Assembly: GCA_030549175.1 (NCBI GenBank)
Contig: JAUKUA010000007.1
Location: 124,001 to 188,000 of the forward strand
Direction: 5' to 3'
Length of the DNA stretch: 64,000 nt
DNA from: Lasiosphaeris hirsuta
Lineage: Eukaryota > Ascomycota > Sordariomycetes > Sordariales > Lasiosphaeriaceae
A model generated the notes under the pieces. That model was not told the DNA's origin, searched no databases, and saw only the letters and a program-made list of their open reading frames with translations. Below, in pieces: positions 22,676-32,900 of this stretch; position 1 is the stretch's first letter; each line of letters opens with the position of its first letter. A program made the translations under genes and the position numbers.

Positions 22676-25084
22676 ATGTATTCAGCTGTGGCTCCCTCGA
22701 CCTGGACCCATCGCCCGACCTTCCTCCCCTCTCCAGTCTCGTCAGGGTGCAGCCAGAACATCCAGGACAAGCAAAACCTGCAGCCGCAGCTTCCTCGTTC
22801 CTGCCCTGCCAAAGACGCTTTTGCACAAGGCGGCCTCCGCACGCCGCCGACGGACGAGAGCATGGGGACAACATACCAGATGCCAAACATGGCGTCGTAT
22901 GAGAACCACCTTCACCACCACTCGACCTACCCGCCGACTGCACCCACTGATCGCGCACGACCCGCCCTCAACGAGCGCGCAGCCCCGAATGACCAGCTCT
23001 TCAACCCGAACTCACGGTGTCCCGCGTCGACACAAGACTACCAGCACGCGATAACCCTCCCACAGCCTCGGACCTCACTTTCCACGAGCACTGCCCCAGC
23101 GCCATTCCGCCCGTCCCGGCAGCATCCGCAACAGCAGCAGCAACAGCAGCAGCAGCAACAGCAGCAGCCGCAGCCCAAGCACCCGCAACAAGCCCCCTCA
23201 CGCCAATCGACCCAGCCGTCGACGCCGACGTCGGGAGGCGTTATGGCGGACAAGGAGCTGTCAGCAAGAGATTCAGCAATGGTGTTACACAGCCTGCAAA
23301 TCCCGCAGTGCATCAGTGCTAAGGGGGGGAATCTGGCCGACCTGGTGGCCGAATTGACTGCGCTCTTCTGGTTCGAGTCAATTCAGGTGCTGGAGGCGGC
23401 CGACAAGATCCGGACGCTGCCCTCGGGCGCACCCGTCCGGCGGATAGCGGAGGGTGCCAAGTCGAGTCGGCATTTCAAGAAGTGGGTTCATTCGGTGCTC
23501 ACGACAACTCAGGTGACTCAAAATGTCATCCTGCTCGCCTTGATGTTCATTTACCGACTCAAAGTGGTCAATCCGAGTGTGAAGGGCCGGCCAGGCAGCG
23601 AATATCGCCTTCTCACGGTCGCACTGATGCTGGGCAACAAGTTCCTGGACGACAACACATACACTAACAAGACATGGGCCGATGTGTCGGGAATTTCGGT
23701 CAACGAGATTCACGTGATGGAGGTGGAGTTCCTCAGCAACATGCGCTACAGCCTGCTGGCATCCAAGGAAGAGTGGGAGGAGTGGCTTGTGAAGCTGGCC
23801 AAGCTGTGGGAATACCTGGACCGCGCGCAACGATCGGCCTCACCTTCGCCGCTGCTGATCCCGTCGCCGACGCACCGCGGCTTCGTCTCGCCGTTGCCGT
23901 CGCCAACTGGAATGCTGCAGCTGACACCGACACTGCAGACGACACCGCAGCACTCGTACTCACCCAGCTCGCATGCTTTTGGTAGCAACAGCAATCACAA
24001 TGTCAGCAATGGGCAGAGCTGGCCGTCGTCGTACGCACAGAGCAGCGCCATTTCGCCGCTGGCCTTGAAGCCAGAGCCTGGACATTTCTTGCACAGAAAG
24101 CGGAGTTTCCCCGAGGATGACCCGACGGAGCCCCCTGCCAAGAGATTGACGCGCCTTCCTCCGGCCCATTCGCAGATGCCTTCGCAGATACCTGTCCAGA
24201 TGCCCTCGCAGGCCATGCCTCGCCCTCAAGGTGCGCAGCCACAGGTCGCCCACGTTGCCCACGTCGCCCACGCGACCTCGCAGCGCACTGCCATTCTCCC
24301 GCCTACCCAGTTGCAGCCTCCCCATGCCGGCGACCAAGCACGGCTGCCCGTCCCCAACCTGACGCTGAACACAGCTCACGGCGCCACCGGCCCAGCGCCC
24401 AACCAGCCCTACCCAGGTGTCACCTATGCGCCGCCCCAGGCATCCCCCCTCTCGCTGCCCCCGCTCGTTCCCGGTGTGCGGGCCATGTCGACCGTCTTCC
24501 CTACGACATCAAACACCTATGCGCCGCCCCAGCACTCGGTCATCAATGGCCTGCCCCCCACTACGTCCTCCATGACCCCGACCACGGCCTTCCCACCACC
24601 GCCCAACTACGGCACGCCTACGAAGCGCATGTCACCTCAGAACATGACTCCGGCAGCCCTCTATCCCGGATCTTCTCCCCTCACCGATCCGTTCCACAGC
24701 CACCACGCTGGGACACCAATGGGCAACGCGGGCAGCGCCAGCGGCATCCATACTCCGATCTCGCATTCTCCTTCCATCTATCTGCAGCAGCGCAACAGCC
24801 CTTACAAGCCTATCCGACACGTCAACACCCTTCTCTACCCCCCGCCCTCGGCCTTCCTCCAGCAGTACCACTTTGCCAACTCGGTCCCGCCCGCTCAGAT
24901 GCACTACCAGCCCCTGGGACGACGGAACGATCTGCGCACCGGCATCGTCCCCGAGTTCGCCATGGCTCGCTCCGGCCAGCACCACGCCGTCACACCTGGT
25001 GTGTATCCGCCGGGATCGCAGGTGTTGCCAAACCCCAATCTGGGACGACCCCACTACGCGCCACCAAATCACCCCTACAGCTGA
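22676..25084 (+). CDS. Cyclin of the Pcl/Pho80 family, Clg1-like
   Basis: A single open frame of 802 codons. The N-terminal 190 residues are Pro/Gln/His-rich and disordered, with a poly-Gln run near 150-166. From about 191 (ADKELSARDSAMVLHSLQIP) begins the conserved part. The cyclin box (about 215-375) has ALFWFES, KSSRHFKKWVHSVLTTTQVT, NVILLALMFIYRLK and EYRLLTVALMLGNKFLDDNT, TNKTWADVSGIS, MEVEFLSNMRYSLL, the pattern of Pho85-type cyclins, and most like fungal Clg1. Such cyclins activate a Pho85-like kinase in nutrient and cell-cycle control. The C-terminal 400 residues are Pro/Ser/Gln-rich with basic clusters (FLHRKRSFPEDD, PPAKRLTR) that may serve as nuclear signals. ATG 22676 has a weak context; the in-frame ATG at 22862 (MGTTYQMPNMASYENHLHHH) has A at -3 and may be the real start. 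Confidence 0.88.
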   Translation: MYSAVAPSTWTHRPTFLPSPVSSGCSQNIQDKQNLQPQLPRSCPAKDAFAQGGLRTPPTDESMGTTYQMPNMASYENHLHHHSTYPPTAPTDRARPALNERAAPNDQLFNPNSRCPASTQDYQHAITLPQPRTSLSTSTAPAPFRPSRQHPQQQQQQQQQQQQQPQPKHPQQAPSRQSTQPSTPTSGGVMADKELSARDSAMVLHSLQIPQCISAKGGNLADLVAELTALFWFESIQVLEAADKIRTLPSGAPVRRIAEGAKSSRHFKKWVHSVLTTTQVTQNVILLALMFIYRLKVVNPSVKGRPGSEYRLLTVALMLGNKFLDDNTYTNKTWADVSGISVNEIHVMEVEFLSNMRYSLLASKEEWEEWLVKLAKLWEYLDRAQRSASPSPLLIPSPTHRGFVSPLPSPTGMLQLTPTLQTTPQHSYSPSSHAFGSNSNHNVSNGQSWPSSYAQSSAISPLALKPEPGHFLHRKRSFPEDDPTEPPAKRLTRLPPAHSQMPSQIPVQMPSQAMPRPQGAQPQVAHVAHVAHATSQRTAILPPTQLQPPHAGDQARLPVPNLTLNTAHGATGPAPNQPYPGVTYAPPQASPLSLPPLVPGVRAMSTVFPTTSNTYAPPQHSVINGLPPTTSSMTPTTAFPPPPNYGTPTKRMSPQNMTPAALYPGSSPLTDPFHSHHAGTPMGNAGSASGIHTPISHSPSIYLQQRNSPYKPIRHVNTLLYPPPSAFLQQYHFANSVPPAQMHYQPLGRRNDLRTGIVPEFAMARSGQHHAVTPGVYPPGSQVLPNPNLGRPHYAPPNHPYS
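23128..23176 (+). repeat. CAG/CAA repeat encoding poly-Gln in the cyclin
   Basis: Mixed CAG/CAA triplets give about 15 Gln in the disordered N-terminal region. Confidence 0.9.
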
Positions 25085-26245
25085 TCAGGATCCTTTTGTG
25101 AACTACACCTTCTCATTCACGTGGCGATGGATATGCACCGCCACTGTTGTACCGATATACTACTTGTTTTGCTTTGTTTCGTTCTTTTATTCGCAGTGCA
25201 TATGCATGGCTTGGCGTTGGGGGGAACAGGAAGATTTCAGGAGTTTCGTGGTATATGTTGACCACGTGTACTAGAGCAAAGTCCTAGGCGTTTGGGCAGG
25301 AGATGATTTGTTGTGGCAATGCATTGGTCTTGCCCAGTGGCCCACACAGCCAGCATAGCATGTACCGCTGGTGGAGTTTATGGTTTTGGTTTGCAGTGTT
25401 TCTGAGGGAGCACGTGTTGAGTTTGTCAGGTGCGGCGGCCATTTTGCCGTCAGGCCATGCTTTGGGTGTGGGCTATTCTAGTTTACGGAAATTGAGTTGG
25501 CCATGCACCAGTCAAGAGTTACCCTTGGACAGGGGTGGATTTGGGGAGTGGAAGCGATGGAGGACTCGGAAATGGTGGCACCCCTGGGGCCGGGTCCGTG
25601 AGCGATCAAAGGAACACGAGCGAGGTGAAGTTTACCTGTGAGATGGCGTTCACCAGCGAAGTCAAGTTACCGTTACCTGCTACGATAGATAGATAAGACA
25701 CACAGTCCAGCTGCAATAATAAGAAAGGCTGAACAAATGTTGCGGACCAATCCTAACTCGAGCCAAAAGTGTGTGATAAATTGTTGAAAACATGCGGATG
25801 GGAGAATGTGAGGGCGAATACTCGAGCCACTTATCCGTGAAGACGGAAGCAAAGCATCAGCATAATATACAGCAAGGCATAACACTGTTCAACTGGCATG
25901 CTTCTCTGCTAGCAGACAAATGGTAGACTCCATAGCATGGACTGTATTCAAGTTTCATTTAACGCCACTGACAGCCCTCCAGAGCCCACCCACGCTGGTC
26001 ATTGTCTTTTTAAGTCACCGAGGCAATCTCTCCACACTGACACATTTCCGCCTGCCGACGTGGTAAGGATAGAGAGAAAAGGGGGAAACAGTTATCCTTA
26101 ACATAGTACATCTAAGGCGGGATCCCTTGTCGACGGTCATCAATGCCAGCTTGCACCCACTGTACCCGCTGAAGCTTTTATTACACCCTGTATCGACTTG
26201 AACAGATAGCTGAGCCCAACGACGGCTGGAGACGGCCAAGGTCCT
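25085..26245. other. Intergenic, 3' flank of the cyclin gene
   Basis: No gene seen. The first 200 bases are T-rich and probably hold the 3' UTR and polyadenylation site. Confidence 0.5.
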
Positions 26246-26995
26246 TTGGCAGAAGCCCAAGGTGATGATGACATTCAGTCAACCGAACCGTACTGCTACA
26301 AGGCTCCCCTAACACACGATTCCGAAGCCGGCACCATCCGCCTGCTGGGACGCTTACATCTGGGTCGATGCCATTTACATCGACCAGGACAACAAGGACG
26401 AGCGCGCGCGCACCAGGTTCGGCTCATGGCCGAGATGTACGCTCGCGCGACCCGGGTTGTCGTCTGGCTGGGGAAGGACGTGCAGGGGGGCGGGAATGCG
26501 CTGGAGGCAATTCGTGCTGCTGCGGTCCGAAGGGCCTTTGGGGAACGGCCTGCCCGGCGGGATAAGGAAGCTGTCCGGCTGTTGCTTGAGCGACCATGGT
26601 CTGAGCGTATCTGGGTATGTGAGCCAAGTCATGATGTTATCAGCACTGTTAGTGCCGTAAAGAGCGGTTGCTAACATGGTCCCCAGGTCCCTCCAGGAGG
26701 TTGCTGCTGCCCGAAACGTCGTCATGCGATGTGGATCTATCGGGATTGATGGGTCCGCATTTTGCTCCGGACTGAAATCGCTTTCGGAGGGGGCCGCCGA
26801 ATCGTATTCGGTCCATCACATACCTACCTCATCGACGAAGCCAGCTCCCGGCCGAGGGCAGGAGCAATCTCGCCGCAATCGGACAGGTTCTCTCGCTCGG
26901 CATACGTTCTCTCGGCGAGCTGCAAACATGAGCACAAGAACAAAGACATGCAGACGGGCCAAGAAACAGACTCATGGAGACGCCGTGATTGAACG
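26246..26995 (+). pseudogene. Decayed HET-domain gene
   Basis: The start keeps a HET-like opening (YCYKAPLTHDSEAGTIRLL) and is followed at once by YIWVDAIYIDQDNKDER in another frame, so the middle of the HET box (the usual ALSYVWG segment) is deleted. After a GCGCGCGC run near 26400-26410 the frame changes again to HQVRLMAEMYARATRVVVWL, then KEAVRLLLERPWSERIW. A regular intron (26615-26686, GTATGT..GCTAAC..CCCCAG) is kept. The following exon needs one base removed to read VLQEVAAARNVVMRCGS. Later fragments TYLIDEASSRPR and SLGIRSLGEL sit in further different frames. At least four frame breaks and no full-length reading are visible. Family is clear from HET motifs; the gene cannot make a complete product. 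Confidence 0.85.
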
Positions 26996-27569
26996 GGCTA
27001 AGCGGAGAGGACTCGAAACTGAGGTTCAACGATTACCACGATTACGTGCATAACAGCTGTCGCGTGGACAACGCCAGCCTATTGAATACGCACTGTTTCA
27101 AAATTGAAGGCAAACCAAACTGGTCTTGGCAAGTCGCACCACTATCAGGTGCCTAACAATTCGATGGCCTCCAGCTCACACCACCACACATACCATCTAT
27201 CCCATACCTAGGTAGCAATATCATCACATTGCTCCCTACAGGCGCAGCTTTGTCTCGTCGAATGAGTAATCGCCGCGACAACCCCACTCCACACCTAGGG
27301 ATAAGCTCCCAGCGCACGCCCACCCCCACCCCCATCCCCACCACAGAGCACACCCGCAAGCAGCAGAAAAAGAGGCTTCACCCCGCCATCCAACCCCCCG
27401 ACCAAAAACATGGACCTAGGCCGCCTTCTCAGCAAGATTCCTGGTGCTGGCATCCTCTCGGGAGCCGCATCTACGCCGACCCCCGCTACCCTGCCCCCCA
27501 TGGGCCTGCGCTCCCATCTCTGTAAGGAGGAGTGGTCCTAGCATCCTCTTTGGAACCGCATCTCTTTTC
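26996..27569. other. Spacer with a short open frame
   Basis: Contains an ATG at 27410 (MDLGRLLSKIPGAGILSGAA..., stop after 43 codons). It may be a leader exon of the next gene, but no intron of normal size links them. Confidence 0.35.
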
Positions 27570-28006
27570 ATGAAGATGGTACCGGCGAAGTGAGTGTTGC
27601 CTTGTATGAGCTAATATTTTTTTTTCTCTCTCTCTCTCTCTTTAGATCTATCTTCCTTGGCGTGGAATATAGTAGGTTCATCGCGGCAAAGTTCGTATGG
27701 GAGCCAGCTGATGGATTGCTCGACCTCATCCTTGACCCCGGTAACCCAGCTATACTCGGCCAATTCAAGCTCCAATTAACACTTGGCAAAGAGTGTGCTC
27801 TTCCCGACAAGAGCCGTTACCATATCAACGATGCCGTTGTTACTAATGACGCCTTCCTGGCTAAGGCGTTTACTATCACGTTGACTAGGGGCCGCTTTCT
27901 TTCACCACATGACGAGCTGGGTGGAAAAAGGTTGGGGACCAAAAAGCTACAACCGTCGCTTCGGCCACAGGAGAAAAGGCCCCTCCCCCGCTACAATTAC
28001 CGTTGA
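27570..28006 (+). CDS. Small hypothetical protein, two exons
   Basis: ATG at 27570 starts MKMVPAK. A 56-nt intron (27590-27645) has excellent signals: GTGAGT donor, GAGCTAAT branch, a long TC tract and TTTAG. Joining gives SIFLGVEYSRFIAAKFVWEP, then a stretch with LLDLILDPGNPAILGQFKLQ and HINDAVVTNDAFLAKAFTIT, about 126 aa to a TGA at 28006. I recognise no domain. It has no signal peptide and no membrane segment; it is balanced in composition until a Lys/Pro/Arg-rich tail. The intron is the best evidence that the locus is or was a gene. It lies just after a decayed HET gene, so it may itself be a remnant of something longer. Confidence 0.4.
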
Positions 28007-28284
28007 CTGCTCAACGCGGCACGCACAAGATGCGCCAGATGCGCCAGACGCGCATTGAGCGAATGGATCGAGGGGGTGTGGAAAGTCGGCAGAAAGACAT
28101 GCGCCCTCTTGGTACAAATATGGAAGATGAATACTTTTGGCTCACGGGTTTTGCGAGTCCTGTGGGGTCAGTTTCTTCCGATGCCACTACACCTTTTGCG
28201 CACTGCTGGCCTTTGTTGGATATGACACACTGGAGTTAACAACAATAATAACTTGGGATGAAGGGCTGGAGACGTAGGAGATGG

Positions 28285-28482
28285 AGCTCGACGTAGTGGA
28301 TGACAAGCTCCTCACAGCATCAATGTAAGTGCCCTCGGTCAAGGCGTGTGTAGTGCCTTACTAGCTGCCGCGGTCCGCCACCGGCGCTATATATAGTGAG
28401 GTGGCGAGATTGAAGAAACCCTATTTCATTTTTTTACTTTCCATCCACAGATCACGAAACCCAAGTAACGTGTTTGCTAGAT
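28285..28482 (+). other. Possible exon-intron-exon remnant
   Basis: ATG GAG CTC GAC begins MELDVVDDKLLTAS. A GTAAGT donor at about 28325 and a pyrimidine-rich CCACAG acceptor at about 28450 would join it to ISRNPSNVFAR and a stop. Splice signals are good but the product is only about 25 codons, so it may be the end of a lost gene. Confidence 0.25.
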
Positions 28483-29956
28483 AGGTACAACTCAGACACC
28501 ATTTTCCGACTAATTAATAAGACGTATAACATTAATATCTTTATCAGACAAAAAACCGTGATGCACTGCGGGGTTTTCCTTCCTTGTGGACCTCAGCCTA
28601 CATGGAGGTGGCTGTGGCCAACATGTATGCCGGTTACCAAAAACGGCAAGGTGTGGATGTTTGGTTCAGTAAGGATAAGCCAACCTCAGCATCTGGATTA
28701 GGAAATCAATGTCGAGTTGTCGGTCGAAAACGATACGTTGAGTGGCCGGCCTGGTGTTCCGAAGGGTTGTGGGCATGGCATCACTGACTGGACTGGCAGG
28801 GGTAACCTAAATATCCGGGAGTACTGGCATATAGCACAGTGAATTCTGAATGCCATTGCTGGGAGCAGCATGAGGGGAGAATCTGCTTTTCTTTAGATAT
28901 GCCATCTTACGAAAGTTCTGGTTGAAGCTGCGGTAAGAAATCCTTTGAGTGGTGGAAGGGTCATGAAGCTTCTGCTTGGTCAGGGCGAAGTCAAAGCTTG
29001 AATAACGAAAGATATAATTAAGACAGCTAGAGCAGCAGCCAAAGCAACCGCAGGGAATTCCCGTTACCATAGCGGACCTGAGGTGGTAGTACTTCTGCTC
29101 GACGCCAAGGGCTAATCAGTTCTAGATCACGATGGCAACAACACTGGCAGGGGGGCCGAACCAAAGCGGATATCTTGTAGATATCAGAAAAATCAGAATA
29201 CTAATATGCGGTATGCCCCCTCTTCAGAGGATGCCAGTCCTCTCTGCTAAGACCATATCGAAGACACGAGGCACCATGATCGGCAGGCAGTAAATAAGGC
29301 CGCCCTACCTCACACCTTGTGCTAATTACGCTAAACACCAGAGAAAAGAAACGAGTAAGCGACGAAAGGGAAGAAGAGAAGAAAAAGAACTCGCGAGGAG
29401 TGCTCCGCCTCAAACTCGGAGTGAAGCCGCTTTCCGAACCGAGAGCACCCCCGCGTCATCCACTTGGATCTACCACTCAAGTGAAATGTCCCGGGTTGAT
29501 GATAACCGAGGAGCTCATGGCGGCCACTTGATAAGACTCGACGTGAATTTCAAGCCATCACGTTTACCCGCGGCACTGAGGTCGCGTCTGCCGGTGGTAC
29601 ATACAGAATGGTGTTGTGGCAGAGGTGGGAGACAAGACATAGGTGAGTCTCGGAGTTGTTGCCCGTGATCCCAGTCCAGAGCCAAGGTGGTAGGGTGCTC
29701 TGCCCCCTGAGCAACTGAGCTAGCTTGTGACACTACCTCTCTGCTTGAACGCGTGTGAGCATATACTCAACGTTGCTATCGATGAAAGGGAAATATTTTA
29801 CCGACTTGGCTCTTGTGCAGTGGCAATATGGACATTAGGACTGGTTGGTGTTGAGCTAGGGAACGAGGAACTTGAGGGGAAGGGTTTGGTAGTTGGTGGA
29901 ATGTTCTCTCTGAGGAGGGGCTGAGGGTTGTTGGTACCTATGAGTGTGGCCGGGTC

Positions 29957-29991
<35 letters not shown>

Positions 29992-32900
29992 GAGAGGTTA
30001 CCTTTGGGATGTGTTTGATGGTCTATGGAACGTCGTTTATGACAGAAGGTTGGGGGGATTGTTGGTGCCTACCAACGAGAGTCAGGTAGCTTGGGCGGGA
30101 TTTGGGCTGATTTCGGGAAAAAGGGGGTGACCCCCCGTGAACCCTGAAAACGGATGAACCCCTGAGAGCCATGTGGGAAGAAGCGAGATAGCGTGGGATT
30201 ACACGCATGAGCGGGTAAATTTAGCACTTTGTCGTGTGCCGTTGAGGTTCGATTTCTTCATCACCCCTTTTTTCAGGGGGTAAGGCAAGTAAAGCTGGCC
30301 GCGCTATGGGTACTCCCGGGAGTTCGATGCTGATGTCGAGGTGTCGAAATTGAACATGCTTGTGTCCGGGCCAAGAACTTGTTCAGGGAGGATATCCCGC
30401 CGACCGAAGTTTCAGTATTGGTCGCTGCCGGCGCACAGAACTGGTTGATGCCCGTGAGCTGAGGTGTGCTGTTCAAGGGTCTGGCTGAGATCGGCGATCT
30501 TGTTCTTGTCGAAGAGGGTCTTGGTTCCTGTGGCGTGGAGATGTGGGACCCCTGGACAAGAGAAGGAGGCATGGAACGATGTAAGAATTCGCGGGAAGGA
30601 TGATGACGCGACGGTACCTACGTGAGGGTGTAAGATAAATTTAGCACTTTCATGCTGTGGCACTGGAGGGCTGGGCTGCTTTCAAGGCACGGGAGGGCAC
30701 GGTGGCATGGTTTGGGGCTGTTAACGTGGCCGGGTAGCTAGGCGGCGAGGAGCCCGAGTTTTCAAGCTGAGAATGGGGATAGGAGGTTGGTTGGTGGAGA
30801 AAGATTAGGCCGTTTTCGTTTTGACAACTCATTTCGGGCCGAGGGCCACCTCGAAATGGAAAGTTGTGACCGAGGGCACATCGAGACAGCAGTCGGGGAG
30901 CGAGATAGATTGAGCCTGATGATAACTCAGAAGGCAGACTTTTGAATACGTACCCGCTGTTAGAATCGCAAGTTCGGATGCTAGTTAATCATCAGACAGA
31001 TACTTGGGACCATCCGATCAGCACATGGTGATCGGGTAGGGTACCTTTGCCAAGGTACCACAACATGTACCCTTGCATCCGTTCATTGATGCATAGTTTC
31101 AGCGTTGATGATACTCCTGATACAGAGCTAGTTTGGCCCCGGAGTAGCCTGCCTACCTTGTATCAATCTTGTGTGGTGTATTCGGTCCTTGATTACAAGG
31201 TACCATCACCAGCTTCTATCAGACCACAAACACTTTGCGAAGACTTGGGAATAGGAACTAGAGGTTCTCGAATACTTTCATCATACCTTTCTTTCGGTAC
31301 CAGTCCTTGCATATACAAGCGATATAGAGTAGAGTATTGTTATCGCAGTGACGATGAGATGTCTATGATAGCTTCAACAGCTCCTTGTCCGTCAAAAAAA
31401 CAGCGTTATCAAGGGATCGCCTTCACAAAGATACTTAGCTAGAACCTAATTCAAAGTCCCACAACACGCTTCTCGAACCATGTTCAAGACCTCGGTGTAC
31501 CTTCTAGAACCTCGGAACCACGACAGCTCCCTCCCTCTTTTCCGCCTCCAAAACCGAAGTGATCATGACTCGTAAACCACCACGCCTCCAGATAACCCGG
31601 GCCCCCTTTCATACCAATCAATCATTCCCTCTCTTCCCCGGCAGCCTGCTCGGTTTCAAATCACGCAGCTCCTCATTTTCAAACAACCGTCCTCTCCTCA
31701 TCACGGAACGTCCCCCCTCTTCCCGTCCGAAACCCATCGGCGTTGCTACACAAGTTCCCTACCCGGAGCCGTGGTAATCGGGGTCAACGGCGTGCATCGA
31801 GAATCTGGCAGAAGCCCCGGGGCCCGGGCCGGGCTAGCGGTGGTGAAACGGGGAACAGGGGGGACCGCATGAGGGGGCACAACGTCGAGACACAAGCTTT
31901 GAGTCATTCCCACGCTTCCTGTTTATATGGTGACAGCGTCACAGCGAGCGCTGCCATGCCCCATCTTGACCCCCACAGCCGGGGGGACAGTTGGCAGGGC
32001 GCCGCCGCGGGGCTCGGAAGGCGACCCCACGGGAGCGGTGTCTGGGCTGGCCTGGTTGTGTTGTTACTACTGTGCGTGTGGCTTTGTGGACCCCCACTTG
32101 GCGCTGGCTGTGAGGTCTGGATGGAGGCACGTAGCTGACCTAGGGCATCCCCCACCTGCAGGCCGCTGGTGTGGGATATCGGGGAATGGGAAGATATCCG
32201 GGACGGACGGATGATGGCGTCTGGGGGGGATGGCGCGAGCTTATTGCATCGGCAATGGGCTCAGCACTGGGGATAAGGTTTTGTTGTTGTTGCTGTTGTT
32301 GTGCTACACCAGGCTTGGCGATTGGCTGCTCCCCGATGACTCGTCTGCTGTGTCTACAAGGCCCACGTCTAGTGGCCCCAGGGAACCGGATGTCCCACGT
32401 CCCGGTGCCGAAAGTCTACAGTTGCCCTCGGCTCCGGCACCCCGAGCGCAGCGAGACGCCGGACCAGTGCCCGGCAACATGCTGGTTCCAGATCACACAA
32501 CATGGCCCGACACGGCTTGTTTCTGCAGAAGCATATCAAGATTATATCGCTGGCTAGTCAGGTCGCGGTGCCTGTGCCGCTCCAGGACTGACGACACTCT
32601 TGCCACCCTGCATGTAGGTATCGTGAGAGCAACACACGTAGTCAACAATTACACTTCCGTCAACGCGGCTATGGGGGCGTAGGGCGGTGGGCGGTGTCGG
32701 CGAGTGGCTGGCCGCCGGGCGCTGCCAATCCGGTGCCAATGCGGGCCCGTCGTCACTTTCTGGAGCAGACTGGGAGGCAGACTGGGCTGCAGAGACTGGA
32801 GAGACTGGGGGCGGCGGCAAGACACTAGAAAACACAGCAGCAGACTGGATCGGGCAGGATCACACTGCACTGGACCAGACACTCCTGTGCGGGCCGAAGC

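Noticed and set aside
29690..29735. tRNA-like box on the minus strand (AGCTAGCTCAGTTGCTC..GCAGAGC)
   Set aside because: Resembles a tRNA D-arm/A-box, but there is no matching B-box (GTTCGA), no anticodon stem and no acceptor stem; at most a decayed tRNA or SINE piece.
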